From Trogon surrucura (lineage: Eukaryota; Chordata; Aves; Trogoniformes; Trogonidae): DNA of 64,000 bases. Below the pieces are notes generated by a model that was given only the letters and a program-made list of their open reading frames with translations, had not been told where the DNA came from and did not search any database. A program made the translations under genes and the position numbers. Position 1 is the stretch's first letter; each line of letters begins with the position of its first letter. Of the stretch, positions 49,211-62,485 are shown piece after piece. The stretch lies in contig CM036619.1 in NCBI GenBank assembly GCA_020746105.1, positions 14,484,238-14,548,237 of the forward strand. Reading direction: 5' to 3'.

Positions 49211-52200
49211 TGGGAGCATTTCCCAGCACAGGAGGTGTTCAGCTGCTTGGGCATGATGTAAATTTTTTTTTTGAGGTCTGCACACCACTAGCTGTCCACG
49301 TACAATAATCTAGAGACTATTTTGAAGAAGTCTCTGGGTAGAAGTGCCCTAAGAAGAGATGCGAGAAGATGAACGTAAAACCCAGAGAATTTCTCTAATG
49401 ACCTGCAAATTCTGAAAAGAAAAGCCACAGAAAAGCCAGTGGGCAACCACTGTACTCTAAATTCAACGAGAGCCATGGTGACAAATGATGGGAAAGTTAT
49501 GCATGTATGGCAGTATTTTTATATAAAAGGCAATACAACGATTTGTGCTACCCAGTGCACAGTGCCTGCTTCAAAAGCCTGATCTCAAAGCTAAGCATTT
49601 AATTTTAAATGTCTGCTTATGCAACTTGAGTTTCAACAGTACTGGAAATTCACAGCTCTCATGGACAGTGTCAGAATGGATACCTAACTGCAAAACAACA
49701 GTTGTTTTTTCCAAAGGACATTCAATCTGACAATTATACCTATTCCCTTCTGAATATTTATGAATTTTCCTGAGGAACTGCAAGTATAAAGACTAAGTAG
49801 CTATAAGTGAAACACTTTCTTTAATATATAAATTCATTGTACTGAGTCCTGTGACATTAATGTCCTGTGCATTGCTGTCTCAGTTTAAAAATGAATGTGT
49901 AAATGTTCATTTATGTACAAATTTGTAGAGTAATCTAATGGCTTAAAATCACACAGGTCATCTCAAACATCACTGATATTTTTATCTGCACTGTGTCTAT
50001 ATTAAAGAAATTATTACATTGGCATTTACTATTTCTACTTCTATAATACATATAAGAGAAAAATATAAGCCACATCACTCACTAGATGAAGAAAGACAAA
50101 TGTAAAAACTGTGAAACCTTTAATGGCATTTTTATTGTGAAAGGTTAGAAGTTCTCTCACTTCGTTTGAAGAGTGGTGTGGTCTAGCTTCATGGTTTTTT
50201 ACTTACACAAGTGGTGTAGTTCTAATTATACATTGGGAAGAAAATACTCATAATTGCAACAATTGATTTCACAGTCTGTCTTGCATTAAGCACATATTTT
50301 TGCAAACCATATTGTAGCAGTTTTTCCTGTCTCTAAAATTAGAACACATCTTCTTTAGCAAAATTAACATGGAAAATTAGTACCTAATTCTGGGTGTTAT
50401 CTGAAATTATTAGAGCATTACCCCATAATCTGATCATTCTGTCTCCATCCACAGGGAAGAGGAAACCTCCATGCATCATAGTTGTCAGTGAAGATGAAAC
50501 AAGTCAGTCACCCCTTCTTTTTTCCTAGTCCTCAGACTACTCTCTCTGCCTGTGTCTGTGACAGTGCATCAAACCAGCACAGGGACCGTTCTCTGGCCCC
50601 AAGGCCAAGTGGCACCAGCAGAGCCCGCTCCCCTACACCCCAGGTCTGATCTCACGTTATTTTCTGAACTACGCTCGGACAATTTTCTCAGAGGTCTAGA
50701 CAATGCTATAAGGGGACATGCTGACCATTGAGCCCGTCACTGTGGGACAGGGTTTGACACATCCCTAGCACTCTAATTATTAGTAAAGATATAACCAGAA
50801 AAGGGTAGAAAATACCAGAAGAAACATTCTAACTGCATGACTTTTTCCTCTGAAACCTCTTCCTGAAGGTAATCCCATAGAAAAATGTAGTAAAACCCAC
50901 TGTTATTGCAGATGCATTTTCAATGCTGATCACTTTATTTTCAGCTTCTGTGGAGACCTAAAACGCAGACAATCAAATGCCAATACACCTGAAGTAGATT
51001 ACTGTATTATTTTGTGAGTGAAATAACCTTTCATGGGACTAGCTGCAGAACTGGTTGTGTTCAATAGTAGACATGTGGTATCTGACCTTGATAATCAAAA
51101 TTATGTATCTTGTAGGAAATAGAAGAAAAAAAAATACTGCACTGAATTAATGCTCCAATTAGCTAAACTGCCACTTGAATTTAATTAACTATTATATTGC
51201 TTGAACATGTTCCATAAATGACTTGCAAATGTACATGTGCAGAGGAGTGGCACTAATCTGTGTTATTAAGGCATAAGGATTTATTAGAGGATCTCACAAG
51301 ATCTGTAGTAACTGAAAGTGCGATCACGTAAAAGCTGAAGACTTAAAAAAATGCCTACCACTTTTTTGCTTTCTTGTTTCTTGCTTCAGTCCACACTGTG
51401 ATATTCAGGCATCTCTTGAAATGCCCCACTTCTGTGCATACTCTTACGTTTCCCCTGGTACCTTGCAGGAAGCACGGCGCTCTATTATAGTCAAAATTCT
51501 GTGTCTTCTGAAGTGCGTGAGAGTTTGACACTGACTCCTGCAGGACGTCTCGCAGGGTACATATCACTGTGTGCAAACGGCAAATTAATTGGAAATTATA
51601 CATCTCATAGCTTAATTGTTAACTTTGAACACTTTCTCTAAAATACTAAATTTCACTGCAGAGATAATTTGAATACCTTTGTCACACTGAACAGGAAAGA
51701 ATTAATTAAATTCTGGATTGCCAATCAAGTTGTGAACACAATGTGGAAATGCTCATTAAGCGGCAAGCAAGTAATGGTGGCCAAATTGTGATAGAGACTA
51801 ATGTATCTTGCAAATGAAAATGCCATCTCCAATCTGTAACATAATGATTTGCACAGACTTCTCCCTGCCCCCATTCCCACTCTTCTTCCTCAAGTCTAAA
51901 GTGCACTCTGTAATGCATTATTAAGCTAAATTCTGACCCAGTTTCTTAATTATCTGTAAGCTACACAGAACTTGTAGCAGAATATTAACTAAGGCAAGAG
52001 ATGTAAGACAGAAGAATCCACGATGGTATTAGAGAGAATCATTAGCATTTTGCTATCAAAATCCTTGAAATTTTAATATTTAACCTACCCTAACATGCAG
52101 AATCTATATTTTGAAGCAGTACAAAGTATATACCAACCAAGCCACCAAAATAATCCAGGCAAAAAATCTAAAACAAACAGAAGTATTTAGGGAAGCATTC

Positions 52201-53054
52201 CTGGATTTACAAAATCAAAAACTTGCAGCACGCTGACACATTTCTGGAACAAAAGGATATTTCCCCCTTGTTCTTGGTGGATACCATCAACTGTTGTTGC
52301 AATCTCATGTAACATTATGTGCTGAACTATTTCTTTTAAGTGAACTCTAGAACATAACCTGCTATGGGTTATACATGTATATAAAGATATACATGTGTAT
52401 AAAGATTTTTGGTACAATCGAGACAAACAACTGTCATACTAAATGACAGTTTAAAAGAATCTTCCAAACACTTTTGCACCTGGTTAGTATCAAGTTAACA
52501 GTTGCAATTTTATATCTCCCTGCACTGCTGCATATTAGTGGAATATGAGAAGTTTTCTTGGTGAAAAATCAATCACAGATACACTATATCAGAAACAAAG
52601 AATCCATGGACTTTTACCTGTGAAGCTGCAGGCATATTTAACTTTGAAGTCTTTCTGTATCTCCGATGTGAAGGTGTTTGAGTGAAAAACATACTGCAAG
52701 AGCAATGTATTTAGTGAGAACGATTTTTAATATAAAACACATTTCAAAATTATTTGAGGAAAAAATACTTTCCCCACCCCACATTTGAAGGATTTGTTGT
52801 ATGATCACATAGAAAGTCAAACTTTAATTGTAAAATTTAGACAGCAGAGAAAGTCTGCATTATATATTTATAACTCTGTGGACAAGGATGTATGTATTCA
52901 GTTCAAAGATCAAAGAAAACCCATGCAGTCCAATTACCATCAAGCTGAGGAGTCATCTAACTCAGAAAATACGGCATTTGTATATACATTTTTTAAAGAG
53001 GTTTGTTTTGTGAATTCATTCAGAAGGAAATCCTACAGTTTGAAAAAGAGTAAG

Positions 53055-54083
53055 AGACAGTTACATACCATGTTTTATTAGTAATAGTGTCAAATGCAAC
53101 TCACATGGCAAGTCTGTAGTTTGCAAAACATCTGATGATTGGAAAGTGCTAACAAGCTTAATGTACATTCAAGTACATTGCTTCAATTTGAAGAGTACTT
53201 TCTCTACTGGAGCATCTGGATGTATCATTGCTAATGCTAACACTGTGAATCTCCCACTTCAACCCGCGAAATATTCTTCAAAACTTCTCCAAAGTGACAA
53301 ACAACAAGACTGAGACACCCTTCCTTTACAGAAAAGGAAAAAAAAATAATCAAGACTTTATATTTGAGCACCTATCCCAGTGCGTAGGCATCTAAACAAA
53401 TTTTCAAAGGCCAGACCTCACAAAAGTACCGCACGCTTTTCCATTTGCATGGTCTTATATTCTACTTTCTAGAATAATCTGCGTATTCTGTCATTCATAC
53501 CAGAGTACTCCCTACAGAGAATGAACACCTTTTTTTTCCATGCATTGCAGTTCATTTGTGTTTGATTGCAATCAAGCCAGCATTTAGTCAGCTGTCCCTC
53601 GGCCCAAGGAGAGAGCAACCGCAACAGCACGAGCTCCTGAGACAAAGCTGGACGCCAGGAGGATGTTTACCAACGTAATTATGTCATGCAAGCCATCTGT
53701 GGCATCCTGACCCCGCAGTGTTCGGTTCTTTCATCTCCTGAAGTGCTTTGATCCAGTGGTGAACTGCGAGGAAATCTGCACGGCCTCTTAGGTAGGAAAC
53801 CATTCTCACCAAGGCAGACATGGTTGGACAGACAACTTCAAGGCCTTAACCTTGTCTCTGTCAGGCAAAGAAAAGTTCTTAGTGAAAATATGCTGGTATC
53901 TATCGTTCACTTCTTAACATAATCACCAGTGCTATCATTGTTAAATGAAAGAGAGCACCCTTCCTCTAAAAGCAAAAACATCTATTTAGCCACATCAGTG
54001 CTCTGCCTCCTCATGTTGTGCCGCTCCATGGTCATCACTATTTCTCTCATAAAAAATGTGCAGTAGGAGGGTTTTTTTCCTTC
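53055..54083 (-). other. DEPTOR: Inferred DEPTOR 3' UTR
   Basis: This AT-rich non-coding stretch lies directly after the DEPTOR stop codon. The first canonical AATAAA on the minus strand I could find is at 53074-53079, giving a 3' UTR of about 1 kb, with cleavage expected some 10-30 nt further left. The end point is inferred from that signal alone; longer or shorter isoforms are possible. Confidence 0.5.
53074..53079 (-). terminator. DEPTOR: Candidate DEPTOR polyadenylation signal AATAAA
   Basis: TTTATT on the plus strand reads AATAAA on the minus strand, about 1 kb after the DEPTOR stop. It is the first such hexamer I found downstream of the stop codon. Confidence 0.45.
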
Positions 54084-54212
54084 TCAGGATTCTATTTCTT
54101 CCATCACTTCCATGACAATTGTTCGAGGGCCAGTCAGGATGAGGTTGCTCACTGTCCTGTAATCCACGTGGAGAACATTGAGGCCATTGACAGATACGAC
54201 AAACTGGCAAAC
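54084..54212 (-). CDS. DEPTOR: DEPTOR last coding exon (end of PDZ domain and stop)
   Basis: This 129-nt exon encodes the last 42 residues and the stop codon of DEPTOR, the DEP-domain protein that binds and inhibits mTOR in the mTORC1 and mTORC2 complexes. The reading opens VCQFVVSVNGLNVLHVDY and continues through NLILTGPRTIVMEV to a TGA stop. It is the C-terminal half of the PDZ domain, the part of DEPTOR that contacts the FAT region of mTOR. The acceptor is ctcctcag/GTT, and the exon starts on a codon boundary. The match is essentially residue for residue to the mammalian protein as I know it, except for the last residues, which here read EEIES rather than EELEC. The preceding exon (GSKP...AAAAGMK region) was not found in the 9.8 kb to the right, so that intron probably runs beyond the window. 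Confidence 0.96.
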   Translation of the reverse strand, partial: VCQFVVSVNGLNVLHVDYRTVSNLILTGPRTIVMEVMEEIES

Positions 54213-54364
54213 CTGAGGAGAAAAGCAAGCAGCAAAAAAAAGTTGTGCATTAGACTTTTTTTTGGTAAGGTTATTTACACAGAGGTACTATCAACTGGGC
54301 ACACAAAACCTCCAGAACTCTTCATACCATCTCATTCATCACTCTTAAGAAAAATGCATTTCTT

Positions 54365-54651
54365 AGAATCATAGAATTGTCAGGGTTGGAAGGGACCCTA
54401 AAGATCATCTGGTTCCAATCCCCCCACCATAGGCAGGGACACCTCCCACAAGATCAGGCTGCTCAGAGCCCCATCCAGCCTGGCCTTAAAAACTTCCAGG
54501 GATGGGGCTTCCACTACCTCTCTGGGCAACCTGTTCCAGTGTCTCATCACCCTCATGGTGAAGAACTTCTTCCTAACGTCCAATCCGAACAGATCCATCT
54601 CTAGCTTTAATCCATTCCCTCTAGTCCTATCACTACTCGACATCCTAAAAC
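54365..54651 (-). mobile_element. CR1 LINE 3' end in DEPTOR intron
   Basis: AATCATAGAATTGTCAGGGT, then GGAAGGGACCCTAAAGATCA. A minus-strand peptide with [20 protein letters not shown] and [20 protein letters not shown] is the end of CR1 ORF2. It belongs to the same subfamily as the copy at 61872, is sense-oriented with respect to DEPTOR, and lies only 150 bp upstream of the last exon. Confidence 0.93.
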
Positions 54652-57600
54652 TAATCTAGCATTAATCTAAAATTAATCTAGCAAGCTTATTTTCTGCAAA
54701 ATTTTTTTGAAATATCAGTGCAACTTTCAAACCTGTGAAGTTCTGAAGTCCGACATCAATCATTTTTCTTATAACAATGATATTTTCTGATATCAATGGT
54801 GCTTTGCAAACAATATGCGACAAGATAGCTCTGGCCATTGCAAAGAGTCTGTTATGCTTAGTTTGTCTTAAATACTTCAGTAGAAACCACTTTAGACAGC
54901 TCTTGGTAGTCACGGTAAAAATATGCATCGTGTTTCCAGGCTCAGGGCAAGGTCTGGGTGGTGACTTCACTAGATCTGGTGCTAAAACCTCCACATGAAC
55001 CTCCAACATGAACCCAAAGAACCCAAATTCTAGGAAATAATACCATGGAGGATGAAGTAAATCCTAAGACAGATTGAAATGTCATTTCCATTTTCAGGAG
55101 ATTTTCCTACACAGGTTTAGTTCTTTTTCCTTTTTATGTGAACTGGTTTTGGTTTTCTCCAGCAAGTATAGCTCATTCCTTAATTTCAAATACGCTAATA
55201 TAAAGCCATAACAAATTCAAATGTTTAAAATCCTGTATGATCAGAAGCCATTTCCAGTCCCAAAAAGTCTTTATATAAATATTCTGTGTATCTTAAGAAG
55301 AGTTAATCACAGAAAAAGTCACATCAACATTGTAAAAAACTGAGGAGTAAAAGAAAGGTAACAATACTGATTCCTGGAACACGTTAAGCCTTCTCTGTAT
55401 GTAATCATAATATTAAAGTATCTGGTAAAAAGGCCAAAAATATGCAGTGTCTAGATGATAAAATTATGGAAACTAAAGCAACAATAACATCATTCTGACA
55501 CTTCAGTGAAAACAATATATTCACTAGAAGGTTATTTTACTCATAAGTAATCTTAAGTCTGTAAGAAAGAAGCTATGAAGAGAGTATCAACAGAAATTTT
55601 CACGTTTTATTTTATATTTTTACCTTTCCTATTTAGGCAGAATATATGCAGAAGAGGTGAGCAGGAGCTCTGGTGTCTTCCAGTGCTAGTCCTAAAACAG
55701 ATTTTTCTCACAAGGCAAGTCATTTGCCTTTTGTGCATCAGCTACCTTCCCTCTGAAGTAAAACATGTAGTGGAACTCAATTTGTATTTGTGCAAAACGT
55801 ACAGAATGTTACAATGTTCCATTTAAGGAAAATTATAGAGGAAGCAAAGGCAGTCCAAAAATATAACACTTCATCAAAAACACAACCGATGGTTTTAATG
55901 CCTGCTCCTTAGAGCCTCGGCAAAGGAAGAACAACGGCAGCAGCCCCTGAAGGGAGTGCAGACGTCTCTCCCACACCTCACCCCTTCCCCTCAGAACTCC
56001 TCTGCAGAGCTGAAAAACCTGGAAGTCAGCCTTACTGGTAGCCTACTTAATTACTGGTAGCATACTTACTGGTAGCCTACTCAGCCAACGTCCGTGGCAG
56101 TATGGATGTAGCATAGGCTGCATTTTAGCTGCAGGTAGCACTGGGAAAACGGTTCCACTGTTGCATGCAGACAAGGCCTTCTAAATTTTAAGGATTTGGG
56201 TTGAAAAGGTAACCCGTCACCCTCTGCAGCATGCCTCACTTAGTATCTTGGAAACATGTCTGTTTAGTTGAAAATGCAGATTATTTCAGTATCTATAGGC
56301 CTCAACATCCAGTGGTATTTCCTAATGCTTTCTAAGGCTTTCCAAGATTGTATCAAGTTTTACTGAATTATAGCTCCGGCTCCAGAATAATATTTGGGTT
56401 GATTTGAAACAGACCTGCAGAAATAACATTGTCTCTTCTGGCTTAACACAACTTTTGGAATTTGGATGGCCGACGTTTGTTTTACTGCTCCATGTTCTCA
56501 GACTTCTCAAGTTACTGGAATCCCAATGCATGGGACTCGTGTTTGGCCAGGAACAAGCATGCAACTATGTGATGGATAAATCTGCATGCTGGATCACGCC
56601 AGGGGCATTCGGGGGCCTCTGGGGACCAGCCCTGGCACAGAATCAGACTTTCTGGCCCAGCCAGGCACTTGCACCAGGGCTGCAATGGTGTAAATGTGGA
56701 CAGTACAGGCACCGCAGCAGTCAACAGCAATCTGGATGCCAAAGACTGAATTTCTTATGCAAAAGACATGAGTTGACATGCCTGTGTTCTCAATCTGTTC
56801 TAATGCGTGCCCTTGGCAGTATTACTAATCAGCAATGCGTACGGGCTGAGAACAGTCCCCTTCGTGCCATCCTTTGCACTGGATCCACTTTGGCTTATTA
56901 GCCAAATGGTTTATCCCTACTCACCAGTTCCAGTGCATAGAATTAGATGCAAAAAAAACCACAGATGAGAAGAGAAATGCAGCAAGGAGGAGAAGGCATA
57001 GAAGAGCATACTTCTGTCCTAAAATTGCATGAAAACACCCATGAGGAACAGGCAACCTACCCTGGGGGCAGAAAGCTCTTTCCATGGCCACCACTTGGCC
57101 AGTGCCCCCAAGGGCTGAATCTGCAAATTCCAGATTCAGCTCCCTCAGGGATAAAGAAATGTGGAGCCATTTGCTGTGTCCCCCAGTCCTGATGAGGAAA
57201 GAGAGATTTGCACTAGTCCTGGGCCTTTCCTCATGCCCTCAGCTCACACAGTTTTCTTCTTCCCAGCCCCCAGTTTTCCACCCACTGCTGCATCCAGCAA
57301 GGGGAAATGAAATGCAGCACTGCTGCTTTCTGCATTTTGGCCATCATCAGTCCTGCCTCAAAAAAAGCGCACACAGTGTGTTGCCCTCTCAATGGAGTTA
57401 CCAAACAAAAGCGAGAGTGACCAAGTGCCCAGAAACCAGCCCTGACCGAGTGTATTAACCCACATATTAATATCTCAGGAGTTTTGTTAGGGAGACTGGT
57501 TACAAAAACACAATGATTTAATGTTACATTTATAAAAACACATTTCAAAAAGCTATAAGTGTTCAGCTCATAGCTACATCTGTTAAGGGCTTTGTAACTA

Positions 57601-60600
57601 TAAACACGTAAAATTTCTTTGTTGGTTGCCACACATGAGTAACTATAACAGATAATAAACTAAAGTTAAAAGAGCCTCAAAGAGCCTTTTATTGCTCATT
57701 TCCTCGTAGCTCTCCAAGGAGCTTGACAGGAGATAAGCATTCATTTTTATCCCTCAGACTTCAAGAAATGACAAAGCCCAGAATTAATTCCGACCATTTT
57801 GTTGGTCAGGATGTGGCCATCTAAAAACCACAGAAACAATAACAGTTAAATAAAGTAACACTGAAATGAAAAGACTGTCTTAATTAATTTCAAATATTTG
57901 AATGTTACAGTAAGAAACACATACTGTTAAGTATTTCAATTTACCACCTTGGCACAGAGCAGCCTACAGAGGTAGGGGTAGCAGAAAAGACATTTCTGTC
58001 TTTCTGCAGGTTTTCACTGGCACACAGGGAAGGTTTAACTAAATCCAAGTGTTCCCAGGAAAAGGGAAACTTGAACTTTAGGCTTACATAGAACAGAAGT
58101 GATCTGGGAACCTATCAATTAAAGAAGTTAGTGAAGATTTGTCATGCCATTTATCATCAAACTGAAGATGTCGAGAAGAGGAATTATAATTAGTTACCAT
58201 AACGTTTAATGGCCAAAATCAGGATCGCGCCGTACTTGGAGCTGTACAACCCTTCCTCCCCCTCACCGGTTATTGCTCTTCCCTCCGCGCCAGGCTTTGG
58301 CTGCCTGCCCCTCCTTGATCTTGCCGAGCTGCCCTGGAGATGTACGTCCACGCCCCTGGATTTTCCTGCCAGGAGAACTGACACCAACCAAACCACAGCC
58401 CCGTTCGCTCGCAGGGGGCTGCCTGCACTGGGGCTGGACGGCTGAGCCAGCGCTGAGCAGCAGCTGCGGTGAGGATGCCTGTGGTGAGGATGACTGTGGG
58501 ATGCTCCCAAGGGATGTCAGAGACCATCTGCAGGCATAGGCGTGGAATTGCACAACAACCTTAAAGCCAATTACTGAATAAAAACATCACATACCTGTCA
58601 CTGACTGTTACTTAGTGTTCTGCCTCAGGATGACCTTAATATTTACGAATGCTACAGAGATATTATTTGAGGATAGGCAGTTAGCTAGCCGAGATCCTTG
58701 GATATTCAGATGCTGTTTGTGCCATAGGCTTTAGCCACCTTTAGCCACGTGTACCTTTTTCTAGGCACAAGTTTTAGAAGGGTGCTGTGGAGGATCATGA
58801 AAAGTTGGACATGCCCACCACAGAATTTTGTTCAAGTCACAACTGCAAAGTTCTTTGGGACAGCCCTAAAAAAAGCATTTAATTTTACGGATGCAGTGAC
58901 CACCACCATTCATCACTTGGTCATGAAGCAAGTAACAGCTCCACAGAGTACATGCATAATATATCTCAAAACATTTGAATAAGACCATGATTATCCAGTC
59001 ACTTTAATTTGACATATTTTTAAAAAAGCTTGTGATGAAGAGGAACAGAAATCCTGACACCAGCACACAGGAGGGAGTGTAGTTGGGGGTGGCTGAGGAG
59101 CTGCCCTTCTTCACAGCAGCAAACACCGGCGCCCCATTTCAGTGGGATTTATCATTTCCATTTCACTGTCAGGATCAGAGCTCAGAATCCAACTCTGTGT
59201 TTTGGGTTTTTTTCTTTGCTAATTTCTTTTTAAGAAAGAGAATATAAATGCTATTACAAATACAGATCAAATAGGAAATCAATGTTAGCAAATACAATGT
59301 AGGCTTGAAATTCTTGAATACAAAGCTAGATCATGCAAAGACACATTAAAGACAGTGGCAAAAATACTGCTTTTCAGCAGTACTGATATTTTACCCAATT
59401 ATATGGGCAGTAATGGGACTATGCAGAGTCTAAGACTGCAAAGCACAAAACTTCTACCAGCACACTTGAACTTTCTCCTCCACCAGCAACAAGGTCAACC
59501 AAACCACAAGCTTTCCGTGGGCTGTTTGACACAGATAGTGGCTCTGGCATCAGGTGTTATCAGCATAAAGAGATGCTGAAAACACTGCCAACAGTTCATT
59601 TCCACTGAAGGTGCAAATATTACTGTACACGTGGCAACTGCAGGAAGGAAAATCTTAAAAAAATGCTGGAGAGAGAGTGAATTCCAGCCTCGCACTCATC
59701 TTTTGCTCCAGAGCAGACAGGATTTCACTCCTGGACCCTGCACAGATCTGAAACAGATTTCCAGCAGCGAGCAGCTCAAACAAGGGCCATGTCCTGCTGC
59801 AAAGCAGGTCCCTTTGAAACCAAGGTATTTCAAAAGTTATTAGCACATTGCACAGAAACATGCAGTCGCTGGGAAGGCTGTGTGTGAATCAGAGCTGGCT
59901 CAGTCGTCCACCATGAGACAGGCCGGACTTAACCCTTCGCTCTGGTTATAATTTGTACGAACACTGATTTATATATAGTTATGGGATAGTTTAGGACACG
60001 CTCTCTCAATTATAATTTCTTCTTATAATCTGATGTGATGCCAAAGTCATACAGATAATTTTTACTTTAAGAAAAGCCATTTCCAAAATACATGGGAAAA
60101 TGCATTGGTTTATTTTTGATCTTTTCTTTTAAAACATTATTAGCATCAAATAGAATTGATGAATTCAGGCCAAATGTAGGAGTTGTTTTCAACCCTGGAA
60201 AGTTCTTCAGCAATATTCCTAAGAACTAAAATAAAAGCTTCTAAGTATAATTTCTTTCAGAGCTGTCTACAGAAAAGCGTATTTTGACAATTTTACAGAA
60301 TAAAATTGATACCAGAATTGACAATATAACTATTTCAAAAGGAACAGTCCAATGCTAGTTGGTTTGTTTTTCTTCTTGATAAAGAAAATGGAAATTAAAT
60401 TCATTACAGAAACAGACTGTTTCACATACAGTTAGCAAATCCATCTATTTTCTATGTGTAATCTGCATGAGAGACCTGCGAGATCCTGATTTCTATTAAA
60501 CATCAGGCCATGCTGTCAGCAAGATCCCCTGCTTACAGGCACCCATGCAAACTGGGGCTGAAGGATTAACATTTTGCAATTGTCAGTGACCTGGAGATAT

Positions 60601-61871
60601 CTTAAGCAGAACACCCAACAGGTCAAGCTCTTCACACTTTATAGATACTTTCTAAAACTCTGGACCAGTTCTAAGATAGAAAAGTTACTGGTTGATTCCT
60701 TTGGTATGTCCACAGCTCTCACCTGGGAAGGTTATTCAACTGCTGAAACTGAGAAGGAAAAAGCAAAGCAAGAAAAAGCTTTGGCTTTTTTTGTTTTGCT
60801 GATGGATTTCAGCAAAATTTGGGGAAGGCTTAAGTGCTACAAGAATCTGAAATGCAGCTTTCCAGCCTTCACTAAGGAGGAAAGAGTTACCCAAGCTTCC
60901 AACATTTTAAAGGAAGAGTTATCTTTCCAATGGGATTTCCCCCTTTCACATTCCCTCTGCTCCTCTGGGGATGCTGGGAACTGCTGCTCCCATTCCTGCC
61001 TCCCCAGCACCACTGCTTTCTCAAGCAAACAGATGGAAATCAAGGCACACTTTTTAAAATCTAATTTAAATATGAAGAGGTTGAGAAATAAGTGAGAGTA
61101 AACACTCCCAACTAAGGCTGTTATTTTGTCACAGACCAACAAAAAACCGACCCTGTTTCTACTTTTTATTGCAGTTCCCACTTAAAAAGGAACTATTTAC
61201 CAGCGGGTAACCACACAGGTTTGCCCTGCCAGTCGTTAGGTCTCTTCCAAGCTAATTACCACATCATCACCTTCCACCTCACACACCACACTATGGGTTT
61301 GTACACAAACCCCTTAGTGGCAACACCAAAGAATGAGGTTTCCCTCTCCTTAGGGAGTAAAGAACTAATCTTAAAAATACTACTTTTAAAAGAAATGAAG
61401 GGCGGGAATTATTAAAAGCTGAAGCAATAACCTGATTTCAGTCTGAATTGCCAAGGACTCTGTGGATCTGGATATTAAAGCTCTTCCAAAGGGGAGGAGC
61501 AGGTCTTGGTGTCTGCACGCCCAAGAGGTGCTCCTGTGCCTTTGTGCTGGCTCCCAGGAGTGATGCACCAAAGCCAGGCACTGCTTCCTTTTAATCTTGA
61601 GCCAGCAAAAACAAATAAATGAAAGGACTTATCTCAAGGCAAAATAAGTTCCCTGATGTGCCTGACATGGTTGGAGGAAGGAGGCAATAGATACATATCT
61701 GGATGGAGCCAAAGGGAAAGAGGGAGATGAAAAGGAGGTGAAGACAAGATCAACCTTTTTAGCAGCAGCTTACATTAGATCAGTAAACTGCACCTTAAGT
61801 GTTCAGATAATTTAAAATCCAAGTGAAATCAATGACAAGATGTATGTTAGAGTGGAAGGAACAACCAAAGA

Positions 61872-62485
61872 GAATCATAGAATCATAGAATCGTCAGGGT
61901 TGGAAGGGACCCTAAAGATCATCCGGTTCCAACCCCCCCCCCCCCGCCATGGGCAGGGACATCTCCCACTAGACCAGGTTGCCCAGAGTTCTATCCAGCC
62001 TGGCCTTAAAAACTTCCAGGGATGGGGCTTCCACCACCTCTCTGGGCAACCTGTTCCACTGTCTCACCACCCTCATGGGGAAGAACTTCTTCCTAACCTC
62101 CAATCTAAACCAATCCGCCTCTAGCTTCAATCCATTCCCTCTAGTCCTACCACTACCCAACATCCTAAAAAGCCCCTCATCAGCTTTCTTGTAGTCCCCC
62201 TTGAGATACCGGAAGGCCACAATAAGGTCTTCTCGGAGCCTTCTTTTCTCCAGACTGAACAGCCCCAACTCTCTCAGTCTGTCTTCATAGGAGAGGAGCT
62301 CCAGCCCTCTAATCATCCTTGTGGTCCTTCTCTGGACACAGTCCAGCACGTCTATATCTTTCTTGTACTGTGGGCTCCAGATCTGGACACAGTACTCCAG
62401 GTAGGGTCTCACGAGAGTGGAGTAGAAGGGGAGAATCACCTCCCTCGACCTGCTGGCCATGCACCTCTTGATGCAGCCCAGAAAT
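61872..62485 (-). mobile_element. CR1 LINE in DEPTOR intron
   Basis: AATCATAGAATCATAGAATC, then GTCAGGGTTGGAAGGGACCC. A run of 13 C sits at 61933-61945. The minus-strand frame is open from 62529 to 61969 and includes [38 protein letters not shown] and [16 protein letters not shown], the CR1 ORF2 C-terminus. It ends at about 62485 near CTCTTGATGCAGCCCAG. Confidence 0.94.

Larger units (their letters stand above)
31926..53054. other. DEPTOR-COL14A1 intergenic region
   Basis: About 21 kb with no recognised gene. It holds the CR1 copies, the possible LTR block and microsatellites listed separately. Long gaps (38.2-41.0, 41.9-53 kb) are mostly AT-rich unique sequence; a more GC-rich patch lies at 43.95-44.35 kb. 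Enhancers cannot be judged from one sequence. Confidence 0.7.

Noticed and set aside
56404..56901. 165-codon plus-strand open frame in the DEPTOR intron
   Set aside because: No recognisable domain, no evident splice or promoter context, and overlapping frames on the other strand; length is within chance in 64 kb.
60574..61095. 173-codon plus-strand open frame in the DEPTOR intron
   Set aside because: Unrecognised composition, no family motif, antisense to DEPTOR; not supported as a gene without transcript data.
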